Origin: Duodenibacillus intestinigallinarum
GTDB taxonomy: Bacteria; Pseudomonadota; Gammaproteobacteria; Burkholderiales; Burkholderiaceae_F
Direction: 5' to 3'
NCBI GenBank assembly: GCA_019117105.1
Contig: DXAH01000031.1
Coordinates: 1 to 26,439, forward strand
Length of the DNA stretch: 26,439 bases
The notes below the pieces were generated by a model, which was not told the DNA's origin, made no database searches, and saw nothing but the letters and a program-made list of their open reading frames with translations. This document shows positions 1 to 5,314 of the stretch, one piece after another. The translations under genes and the position numbers were made by a program. Every line of letters begins with the position of its first letter. The stretch's first letter is position 1.

Positions 1-643
1 GAAGACCATCTGTTCGCCAGGAAGCGTCCTTACTCCAGTTCGTCAGCGACTGCATGAAACGAAGGTACTCATCCGGTGTCATGAGATGCGGCTGCAGACC
101 AACAGATTTCAAAAGCGAAAGCATCTTCTGAGACCAAGTAACGGCATTCTGCATGGCCTCTTCCGATGGACTTTCATCGGCAAACGGCAGCTTGACTGAG
201 ATAACCAGCTTGAGATCAATGATGCGTCCCAGATTAAAAACCGCACCTTGCCGACTGCGGCCAACAATCGGAACAGTGGTGTGATTGTGTAGAAAACCGA
301 TACGATCTTTCAGAACCGGAGTCAGCAGCGGGTGCGTGAAATTTGCACGCAATCGATCCATGTGAAGAAGACGCTCCTCAATATCCGGTGATCGAAAAAG
401 CATGAACTGAATCACGGTATCGTCCGGATAGTTCTGGTTGAGGAACTGCTGTATTTTTTCTTCTGTCTTGTCGTCGCCGCCGGCGAGCGGTTGGCAAACA
501 TAAACAAAGCCTAAAGTACCGTCGTCACACAGGAAAATTCTCTGGTTGGGATCCACAGCCTTGACTGGGAACAGACGCTCCGCCCGAAGTTCTTCCTCAA
601 TGAGTCCTTCGTCAGTAAAACGCTTGAGACCGATTACATCCAT
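1..643 (-). CDS. traC: TraC-type conjugative type IV secretion ATPase, N-terminal part (runs off the left edge)
   Basis: Reading the minus strand from an ATG at 643, the frame is open for 214 codons to the window edge. It resembles the N-terminal domain of the F-type TraC/VirB4 family: a segment reading LFPVKAVDPNQRIFLCDDGT, then GFVYVCQPLAGGDD, then a stretch on variable-length pilus-assembly ATPase lines (DTVIQFMLFRSPDIEERL). Family members energise pilus assembly at the cytoplasmic face of the inner membrane during conjugation; their Walker motifs lie further downstream and are outside this window. The start is uncertain. The frame is open up to 739, ATG 643 has no good ribosome site, and a GGAGG sits about 45 bases upstream of it. 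It directly follows a dsbC-like gene, the order seen in SXT/R391 and IncA/C transfer regions. Base composition looks less GC-rich than the housekeeping genes to the right. Family assignment is from remembered motifs, not a search. Confidence 0.75.
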   Translation of the reverse strand, partial: MDVIGLKRFTDEGLIEEELRAERLFPVKAVDPNQRIFLCDDGTLGFVYVCQPLAGGDDKTEEKIQQFLNQNYPDDTVIQFMLFRSPDIEERLLHMDRLRANFTHPLLTPVLKDRIGFLHNHTTVPIVGRSRQGAVFNLGRIIDLKLVISVKLPFADESPSEEAMQNAVTWSQKMLSLLKSVGLQPHLMTPDEYLRFMQSLTNWSKDASWRTDGL

Positions 644-734
644 ATTGGTATAGCCAATCGAAAGGAAATTGCGCGCAAAAATGTGGCCTCCGTTCTGCTC
701 TAAGCACAAAAGCGAAGGCCGTAGGGTTGTTCTG

Positions 735-1247
735 TTACTTCACTAAATTCGGTTTAACCGCTTCGCTTCCGCCGTCGGAGGCATTCCCTTCCAGGAATTT
801 CCGCAGATCAGCCGGCTTGCCTCGAGCGAAGCGTCCGTCGGGAGCAATAACGAACGGCACAGCCTTTACGCCTAGGACTTGGGCCGCAAACGCCGTGCGT
901 TGAAGCGCCTCGTTTTTACATCCGGACTTCTCAGGTAAAGCTTGGATTGCTTCGGATCCTTTCAAAAGCAAATCGAATCGGCGTTCAGGCACCTTCTCGG
1001 CGCAATACAACCTCTTGGCAAGTTGAGCGGATTCATCTCCCAGCGCAGCAATGACAATGAAATCGAAGGTGTAGTCTTGTTTGAGCTCTTCATCCTGGAC
1101 AACCTCTCCCATCAGCTTGTGACACCACCCACACAGCGGATCCACAAACACGGTCACCTTTTTTTACCTTGCCCAATCCGAGCAACATGCAGTTCGTCCG
1201 GCTTCAGGTTCAGATTCCGCAGATCGATGCGATTTGGAGTGATGCAT
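735..1247 (-). pseudogene. dsbC: DsbC-like thiol:disulfide isomerase of a transfer region, disrupted by frameshifts
   Basis: The C-terminal 140 codons (1157 down to 735, formal GTG start) encode a thioredoxin-fold domain opening TVFVDPLCGWCHKL, with the CxxC redox site CGWC and the cis-proline segment VKAVPFVIAPDG. This is typical of DsbC/DsbG proteins that shuffle disulfides of pilus proteins in the periplasm. Homology does not begin there: from about 1240 to 1166 a neighbouring frame encodes a fitting DsbC linker (NRIDLRNLNLKPDELHVARI) that runs into TGA just after a run of seven A (1159-1165, read on the minus strand). One extra A would fuse the two frames. A likely initiation site, GAGGA plus ATG at 1247, lies in yet another register relative to the linker, so at least two frame changes are needed. 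No signal peptide or dimerisation domain is visible. It is most likely a decayed gene; sequencing error or slippage at the A7 run is possible. Confidence 0.65.
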
Positions 1248-1249
1248 TT

Positions 1250-1399
1250 TTAGATCCTCGTCTGGTTTGATGTTTTGATTGTCAGGTTGTTGTTAGAAAC
1301 ATCGTTAGAAGTCATTTGCTCTTGTGCTCTGAGACCTTTTCCAATAGGATTAGCGGCCTGGTTGAGCGGCGCCGTAAGGCGCCCGAAAAACGACTTCAG
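1250..1399 (-). pseudogene. possible C-terminal remnant of a further transfer gene
   Basis: A 49-codon open frame with no start of its own at the 5' end (TAA at 1402-1400) ends in TAA at 1252-1250, two bases before the candidate dsbC ATG at 1247. That spacing looks like an operon junction, and the GAGGA ribosome site of the next gene lies inside its last codons. It reads KSFFGRLTAPLNQAANPIGK, then an Asn/Thr-rich tail ending SNQTRI. I do not recognise it. In SXT-like elements genes such as traV or traA lie upstream of dsbC, so a truncated neighbour is plausible, but a 49-codon frame can arise by chance. An internal ATG at 1315 exists without a clear ribosome site. Confidence 0.3.
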
Positions 1400-1484
1400 T
1401 TAACCAAACAAGTTTAGGCAAGCTGTTGTTTGTTTTTTGATGGGCTAGATGATGGGTAAGAGGAACTTCCGCTTGTTTTTGCCT

Positions 1485-1557
1485 TATAATGCAAGGCACT
1501 GCGGAGGCCCTTGGGACGCCAAATTTAAAAAGCTCGCCTTAACCGGCGGGCTTTTTT
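1485..1557 (+). ncRNA. candidate short transcript (consensus -10 box followed by intrinsic terminator)
   Basis: A perfect TATAAT lies at 1485-1490 and a strong intrinsic terminator at 1527-1557, with no ribosome site plus open frame between them. A transcript starting near 1497 would be about 60 nt and end in six U. No good -35 box is visible at the proper distance (around 1462-1467 it reads GGAACT), so the promoter is only half supported. It sits exactly between the conjugative remnant and hpf. Alternative: the TATAAT is fortuitous, or is the leftover promoter of a gene destroyed when the element inserted or decayed. Confidence 0.25.
1527..1557. terminator. bidirectional intrinsic terminator
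   Basis: Stem AAAAAGCTCGCC (1527-1538), loop TTAACC, stem GGCGGGCTTTTTT (1545-1557) with one G-T wobble. A T tract follows on the plus strand and, because of the A run on the left, on the minus strand too. On the minus strand it acts as a second terminator behind hpf. Confidence 0.75.
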
Positions 1558-1584
1558 GGTATCTGCGGCAGATTTCAACACAAG

Positions 1585-1615
1585 AAAAAACCGCCCGGAC
1601 GATGCCGGACGGTTT
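1585..1615 (-). terminator. intrinsic terminator of hpf
   Basis: Read on the minus strand: AAACCGTCCGG (1615-1605), a 6-nt loop, CCGGGCGGTTT (1598-1588), ending in a run of six T (1590-1585). It begins about 50 bases after the hpf stop codon and fits Rho-independent termination. Confidence 0.8.
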
Positions 1616-1666
1616 GCGATCGACTCCAAGCATCAGGCGAGAAGTCGGGAAAGCGGTGAAACTCAA

Positions 1667-1966
1667 TCAATGAGAATGACGCTTGTCGTTTTCCTCCTTG
1701 ACCGCACGGCGAGCCGTATCAAACACCTTGTTGATGGCTTGCATGGCGTCAGGGTCGTTTTCCGTTGCAATCACGCTGCGGCCACCTGAGACAATCATGT
1801 CAAGTTTGACGCTGAATTCGCCGAGACCTTGATGACCGACTTTCGTAATCGTCGCTTTGCACTCCGAGAGATTGTTGTCAAAGCGCTGGAGAGCTTCGAA
1901 GCGTCTTGCGATGTCGGCTTCAGCCGCCGGAGAACGATCAACGCCGTGGAAAATAACCTGCAGCAT
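1667..1966 (-). CDS. hpf: HPF/RaiA-family ribosome hibernation factor
   Basis: A 99-residue protein starting MLQVIFHGVDRSP with the compact beta-alpha-beta layout of the ribosome-associated HPF/YfiA/RaiA family: a first strand (LQVIFHGV), a helix (PAAEADIARRFEALQRF), strands around ATITKV and FSVKLDMIVSGG, and a last helix (AMQAINKVFDTARRAVKEE). Family members bind the 30S decoding region in stationary phase or stress and silence or protect ribosomes. The length fits short HPF without the C-terminal dimerisation domain of long HPF. The start is supported by AGAGAGG about 6 bases upstream of ATG 1966. It is a single-gene unit: divergent from the gene at 2188 and closed by its own terminator. 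It is the first clearly chromosomal gene beside the conjugative remnant. The assignment to the broad family is fairly sure; the subfamily is not. Confidence 0.75.
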   Translation of the reverse strand: MLQVIFHGVDRSPAAEADIARRFEALQRFDNNLSECKATITKVGHQGLGEFSVKLDMIVSGGRSVIATENDPDAMQAINKVFDTARRAVKEENDKRHSH

Positions 1967-2097
1967 AAAAACCTCTCTTTTTGTTGTTTGTAGGGTTCCA
2001 GTCAGACTGCTGAAAGTCTTCCTGTACGAAGTAGTTTACTCGGCATGAACGGTTAAAACGCGCGGGATTGTTTGGATTTGGTGGAAATTTGTATTTT

Positions 2098-2128
2098 TCG
2101 ACAGAGCCGGCACGACTCTGTCTATACT
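2098..2128 (+). promoter_or_regulatory. probable sigma70 promoter for the RG-rich protein gene
   Basis: TCGACA (2098-2103) and TATACT (2123-2128) separated by 19 bases. The -10 is good; the -35 and the long spacer are imperfect. A transcript would start near 2135, just at the leader hairpin. Confidence 0.4.
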
Positions 2129-2137
2129 ATTTAGTTG

Positions 2138-2161
2138 GGCGGCTTGCGGAGCAAGTCCGCC
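2138..2161 (+). promoter_or_regulatory. 5'-leader hairpin
   Basis: GGCGGCTTGC (2138-2147), loop GGA, GCAAG-T-CCGCC (2151-2161): ten base pairs with a single bulged T. It lies at the predicted 5' end of the transcript, 14 bases before the AAGGAA ribosome site, and could stabilise the mRNA or be a binding site for translational control. Confidence 0.45.
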
Positions 2162-2187
2162 GATTGTTTTCGATAAGGAAAATTGCA

Positions 2188-2637
2188 ATGGCTTTCGACC
2201 GTTTCAATGACAAACCTGCGCGCCGTGAAAAACGTGACGGCGATCGTTTCGGCGGCAAGGGCGGCCGTTTTGAAGAATTCGGACGCGGCCGCGGAGAAGG
2301 CCGTTTCGGTGATCGTGGTGAAGCTCGCTTCGGCGCACGCAAGCCGTTTGTCGGTCGTCCCTTCAAGGAAGAGCTCGGCGGTCGTTCCGGTCCGCGAGCC
2401 AAGGCTGTGGACAAGCGCCGCTTCTCCGATCGTGCCGCATTTGTTCAGAATGCTACGGTGCGTTTGGATTCTGACGTGGCTCGCTACTTCAAGTCTTCCG
2501 AAGATGTCAACGCTGCGCTGCGCATGGTGATTGCGCTTACCAAGACCGTCAAGGCCGAAGAGGCTCCGGCAAAGGTCGAGGACGATCAGCCGCAGGCTAT
2601 TGAAGCCGCCGCTGAGACCGACGACGGCGAAGAATAA
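2188..2637 (+). CDS. small RG-rich protein with RHH/BrnA-like C-terminal segment, function unknown
   Basis: A 149-residue protein; ATG 2188 is chosen because AAGGAA lies 7 bases upstream and the promoter and hairpin lie before it, although the frame stays open further 5'. Residues 1-75 are low-complexity, rich in Arg, Gly and Phe with repeated RFG/GGRF/GRF elements as in RGG-type RNA-binding tails. Residues 85-115 (NATVRLDSDVARYFKSSEDV followed by NAALRMVIAL) resemble a ribbon-helix-helix or BrnA-antitoxin-like strand-helix-helix unit. The last 30 residues are acidic. The design suggests a nucleic-acid-binding protein, perhaps autoregulating through its leader hairpin; that is inference. No toxin-like partner lies beside it. 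It is monocistronic, with its own promoter and terminator. Confidence 0.75.
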   Translation: MAFDRFNDKPARREKRDGDRFGGKGGRFEEFGRGRGEGRFGDRGEARFGARKPFVGRPFKEELGGRSGPRAKAVDKRRFSDRAAFVQNATVRLDSDVARYFKSSEDVNAALRMVIALTKTVKAEEAPAKVEDDQPQAIEAAAETDDGEE

Positions 2638-2661
2638 GAGCGCCGGTTCACAGACATTTGC

Positions 2662-2697
2662 AAAAAGCGCTTCCCGATGGCGTGGAGGCGCTTTTTT
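2662..2697 (+). terminator. intrinsic terminator of the RG-rich protein gene
   Basis: AAAAAGCGCTTCC (2662-2674), loop of about nine bases, GGAGGCGCTTTTTT (2684-2697) with one T-G wobble and a six-T tail. It starts 25 bases after the stop codon. Confidence 0.85.
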
Positions 2698-2746
2698 CTG
2701 CCAGTTGCCGCGTTAAGTTTTTCGGGCGGATTGCTCGGCTAAACTT

Positions 2747-2784
2747 GCGTTTGCATGAAAGAGGACGGCGGGTTGTGCAAACGC
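2747..2784. repeat. perfect 9-bp inverted repeat upstream of the GlpD-like gene
   Basis: GCGTTTGCA (2747-2755) and TGCAAACGC (2776-2784) are exact reverse complements separated by 20 bases. The centre-to-centre spacing is about 29 bases, near three helical turns, which would suit an operator for a dimeric or tetrameric repressor in front of the downstream gene. No matching promoter could be defined with confidence. Confidence 0.35.
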
Positions 2785-2845
2785 GCCGGCGGCGCCTTCC
2801 CGGTGCCAAGTCTCTTTTTCTACGACCAGATAAGTGACACGAGAC

Positions 2846-4309
2846 ATGGACAAGAAGCAGGCCCCTTGGAGCCGCCGCGAGATGATTGAACGTCTGGAGC
2901 GGCAAGACGAGTTTGACGTTACCGTGATCGGAGCCGGCGCCACCGGACTGGGTGTGGCGCTTGATGCGGCCAGCCGCGGCATGTCGGTGCTTATTGTGGA
3001 CGGTCAGGACTGGGCCTCGGGCCACGCCTCTCGCTCGGGCAAGCATATCGGCAGCGACATTCGCCGCCTGGTGTGCCCGGCTGGTTGGGCTCGCGTTCGC
3101 GAAGAGCTTTACGAGCGACGTTTGCTTTTGCAAAATGCGCCGAGTCTTGTGCGCGCACAGAATTACGTGATTCCCTGCCGCAGCAAGGTCGGCATGGCGC
3201 TGCGAGCTTCTAGTCTCGCGCTCTACAGCCTCTTTTCGAGCGGCGGACGTGGTACGCGTCCCGTCTCCATGCAGGGTCGTGTCGGAGCGCTCGGCATGCT
3301 GCCCGGTATTGAACGCAAGGGACTGGCAGGTGCCGTGACGTTTACCGATGCTGTCTGTGACGACGCCGGTCTGGCTCTTTCTCTTTTGAAGGGAGCCGTG
3401 GAATACGGCGCGGTGGCGCTCAACAACATGCGCATGATTGATGCGGAAGCCGATGGGCGCCGCGTGACCTCGGTCGTGCTACAGGATGCCGAAACAGGCC
3501 GCAAGCGCAAGGTGCGCACCCGCACGGTCTTCAATTGCGCCGGTGTCTGGGCCGACGATGTTCGCCGTATGGTGGACGTGACCTGCGGCAATCTGGTGAA
3601 AATCGTGCGCCGCTCCTATATCGTGGTCGACAAGACGTTCATGCCGACGGGCAACGCGCTTTATCTGCCGCGCGGCTGCGGCGGACGCGGACCGCTTACC
3701 ATCGTACCGTGGCAGGGGCGCCTGCTGATTGGGGCGACGGCCATTGATCAAGGACAGGCTCCGATCGATCCGCAGCCGACTGAGGACGAAATCCGTCTTC
3801 TGATGGCGAGCGCTAACCGACTGCTGAGCCGCAAGATTCGTCGCGAGGACGTGCGTGCTCGCTTTGCGGGACTGCAGGCTGAAGTCGGCGTGCGTGAACT
3901 GGATGCCGGGCGAGGCTTTGCCGTGGTGACTGAGTTCAACAACATGTTTACGGTGGTCGGCGGCTCCATGACGCTTTATCGTGCCAAGGCCGAAACGGCG
4001 ATCGACGCAGCCATCGCGCGGCACATGCTGCCTAAGTACGGCTGCATGACGCGCTCGATGCGCTTGGACGGCAGCTCTCAGATGGCCATGGAAGAACTGC
4101 AGAAAAAGCTTCTTGCGGGCGAAGCGCCTTCGACGGATGCGCTCATGCAGCTCAATGCGTTCGTTGCCCGACACTTTGATGAAACGGGCGCACGCTCGGC
4201 CGATGACATTCTCTGGCGTCGCTTGCGGCTCGGCGAGATCGATGCAGCACGCGCCGAAATGCTCAAGCCCGTAGTGACCGAACAGCTCGAGGTTCTTAAA
4301 AATCAGTAG
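2846..4309 (+). CDS. GlpD-like FAD-dependent glycerol-3-phosphate dehydrogenase homologue with altered active-site motifs
   Basis: A 487-residue protein from ATG 2846 (a GTG at 2834 in the same frame is an alternative; neither has a strong ribosome site). The N-terminal FAD-binding beta-alpha-beta motif is clear (TVIGAGATGLGVALDAASRG, residues 27-46). Family landmarks follow in GlpD order: the NAPSLVRAQNYVIP segment, NCAGVWADDVRRM, TIVPWQGRLLIGATAID, PTEDEIRLLM and the C-terminal cap ADDILWRRLRLGEIDAA. Family members oxidise glycerol-3-phosphate to dihydroxyacetone phosphate at the inner membrane and pass electrons to quinone. Compared with the E. coli motifs as I remember them, HGGLRYL reads GSDIRRL here, GVRPL reads GLQAEV and GGKLTTYR reads GGSMTLYR, so several substrate- and flavin-contacting residues differ. 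It may have another substrate. It is monocistronic, with no glpF or glpK beside it. Confidence 0.75.
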   Translation: MDKKQAPWSRREMIERLERQDEFDVTVIGAGATGLGVALDAASRGMSVLIVDGQDWASGHASRSGKHIGSDIRRLVCPAGWARVREELYERRLLLQNAPSLVRAQNYVIPCRSKVGMALRASSLALYSLFSSGGRGTRPVSMQGRVGALGMLPGIERKGLAGAVTFTDAVCDDAGLALSLLKGAVEYGAVALNNMRMIDAEADGRRVTSVVLQDAETGRKRKVRTRTVFNCAGVWADDVRRMVDVTCGNLVKIVRRSYIVVDKTFMPTGNALYLPRGCGGRGPLTIVPWQGRLLIGATAIDQGQAPIDPQPTEDEIRLLMASANRLLSRKIRREDVRARFAGLQAEVGVRELDAGRGFAVVTEFNNMFTVVGGSMTLYRAKAETAIDAAIARHMLPKYGCMTRSMRLDGSSQMAMEELQKKLLAGEAPSTDALMQLNAFVARHFDETGARSADDILWRRLRLGEIDAARAEMLKPVVTEQLEVLKNQ

Positions 4310-4380
4310 TAACCTCGGGATCCGAGACGGAGAGCGAGCACAAGCACCTGATTTTTCTGCAAAAATAAGCGCTCAAACGG

Positions 4381-4409
4381 TTGACATCATCCGTTGCCTC
4401 TGTCATAAT
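4381..4409 (+). promoter_or_regulatory. sigma70 promoter of rplU-rpmA
   Basis: A perfect -35 TTGACA (4381-4386), a 17-base spacer and -10 CATAAT (4404-4409). The start would be near 4416, giving a leader of about 135 nt before rplU. Confidence 0.85.
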
Positions 4410-4415
4410 CTCGAT

Positions 4416-4552
4416 CCCTTCCTTCGCAGGGAAGGTGCGCGCGTGCGCGCAACACTGTGCAATTCTGTGCAGTGGCGCAGTGCGCGTGATGTGTAATTAC
4501 AAAAAGGTTTTGCCAACCGGGAAACCGGGCGCAAAACGGCGAGGATAAATAC
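4416..4552 (+). promoter_or_regulatory. long structured 5' leader of rplU, candidate ribosomal-protein autoregulatory RNA
   Basis: Several inverted repeats are visible. CCTTCC/GGAAGG (4417-4422, 4430-4435) forms a hairpin at the very 5' end, followed by a GC-alternating palindrome near 4436-4451. A composite hairpin lies just before the ribosome site: GTTTTGC (4507-4513) pairs exactly with GCAAAAC (4531-4537), and inside it CCGG-GAAA-CCGG (4517-4528) forms a stem closed by a GNRA tetraloop. The rplU ribosome site GAGGA (4541-4545) is only three bases past that hairpin, so its folding could control translation. Leaders binding L21 or other r-proteins are known in some bacteria; control here is inferred. 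Confidence 0.5.
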
Positions 4553-4864
4553 ATGTACGCAATTATCAAGACCGGCGGCAAGCAGTACCGCGTTGCCGAA
4601 GGCGATTTTCTCAAGGTCGAAACCCTTAACGCCGACGTCGAAGGCGAAGTGGTTTTCAACGAAGTGCTCGCTGTGAGCACCGAAGAAGGCCTTAAGGTCG
4701 GCACCCCCGTTGTGGAAGGTGCTGCCGTGACCGCTGTCGTGACCCATCACGGCCGCGCCGACAAGGTCCGCATTTTCAAGTTCCGCCGCCGCAAGCACTC
4801 CATGAAGAGCGCCGGCCACCGTCAGAACTACACGGAAGTCAAGATCGTCAAGATCCAGGCTTAA
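4553..4864 (+). CDS. rplU: 50S ribosomal protein L21
   Basis: A 103-residue protein of exactly the usual length, starting MYAIIKTGGKQYRV and containing the conserved C-terminal segment KVRIFKFRRRKHSMKSAGHR that binds 23S rRNA, ending KIVKIQA. It is part of the large ribosomal subunit. ATG 4553 has GAGGA seven bases upstream. First gene of the classic L21-L27-Obg cluster, driven by the promoter at 4381-4409; rpmA starts 34 bases downstream and the pair is closed by the terminator at 5204-5243. Confidence 0.98.
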   Translation: MYAIIKTGGKQYRVAEGDFLKVETLNADVEGEVVFNEVLAVSTEEGLKVGTPVVEGAAVTAVVTHHGRADKVRIFKFRRRKHSMKSAGHRQNYTEVKIVKIQA

Positions 4865-4898
4865 TTTAAGTAACGATTTTTAGAAGAGAACATAGAAA

Positions 4899-5162
4899 AT
4901 GGCACACAAGAAAGGCGGCGGTTCCACCCGCAACGGTCGTGACTCTCAGGCTAAGCGCCTCGGCGTCAAGGTTTTCGGTAACGCCATGATCAACGCTGGC
5001 GGCATCATCGTTCGTCAGCGCGGCACCAAGTTCCACGCCGGCGACAACGTCGGTATCGGCCGTGACCATACGCTCTACGCTCTGGTCGACGGTGTGGTTA
5101 CCTTCGAAGTGAAGGGCCCGAAGAACAACCAGTTCGTGAAGGTTGTTCCGGTTGCCGGCTAA
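4899..5162 (+). CDS. rpmA: 50S ribosomal protein L27
   Basis: An 87-residue protein beginning MAHKKGGGSTRNGRDSQAKR, the hallmark L27 N-terminus that reaches towards the peptidyl-transferase centre and contacts the P-site tRNA. The central segment GGIIVRQRGTKFHAG is also canonical. The N-terminus starts directly at the mature AHKKG sequence, so it lacks the cleavable extension known from some Firmicutes L27. AGAAGAG upstream is the ribosome site. It is co-transcribed with rplU and followed by an intrinsic terminator after about 40 bases. Confidence 0.98.
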   Translation: MAHKKGGGSTRNGRDSQAKRLGVKVFGNAMINAGGIIVRQRGTKFHAGDNVGIGRDHTLYALVDGVVTFEVKGPKNNQFVKVVPVAG

Positions 5163-5203
5163 TTAAGGCGTCGGGCGCCGAAAAACGGTGCCTCGCTTGA
5201 CTG

Positions 5204-5243
5204 AAAAAGCCCTGACGGGACGTTGTTCTCGCGGGGCTTTTTT
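5204..5243 (+). terminator. intrinsic terminator of rplU-rpmA
   Basis: AAAAAGCCCTG (5204-5214) pairs with CGGGGCTTTTTT (from 5232) across an 18-base loop, with one T-G wobble and a terminal T run. It separates the ribosomal-protein unit from obgE, which may be reached by readthrough or an undetected promoter. A small hairpin GCGGCT/AGCCGC (5260-5265, 5274-5279) follows in the obgE leader. Confidence 0.85.
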
Positions 5244-5314
5244 CGTTATGCTGTTTGATGCGGCTGTCGTTTGAGCCGCAATGACCCATTTAAATTTTTA
5301 CGGACGGTTTTCAA

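Noticed and set aside
942..1253. Plus-strand 103-codon frame
   Set aside because: It lies antisense to the dsbC-like gene, whose CxxC and cis-proline motifs are clear; no motif or ribosome site.
1361..1384. GGCGCC-GTAA-GGCGCC hairpin as a terminator
   Set aside because: The palindrome is real, but no T run follows on either strand at the proper side (AAAAA follows on the plus strand, a CTCAACC stretch on the minus strand).
2188..2637. BrnT/BrnA toxin-antitoxin system
   Set aside because: Only a weak antitoxin-like segment is present; no BrnT-like gene lies beside it, and the RG-rich half is not typical of BrnA.
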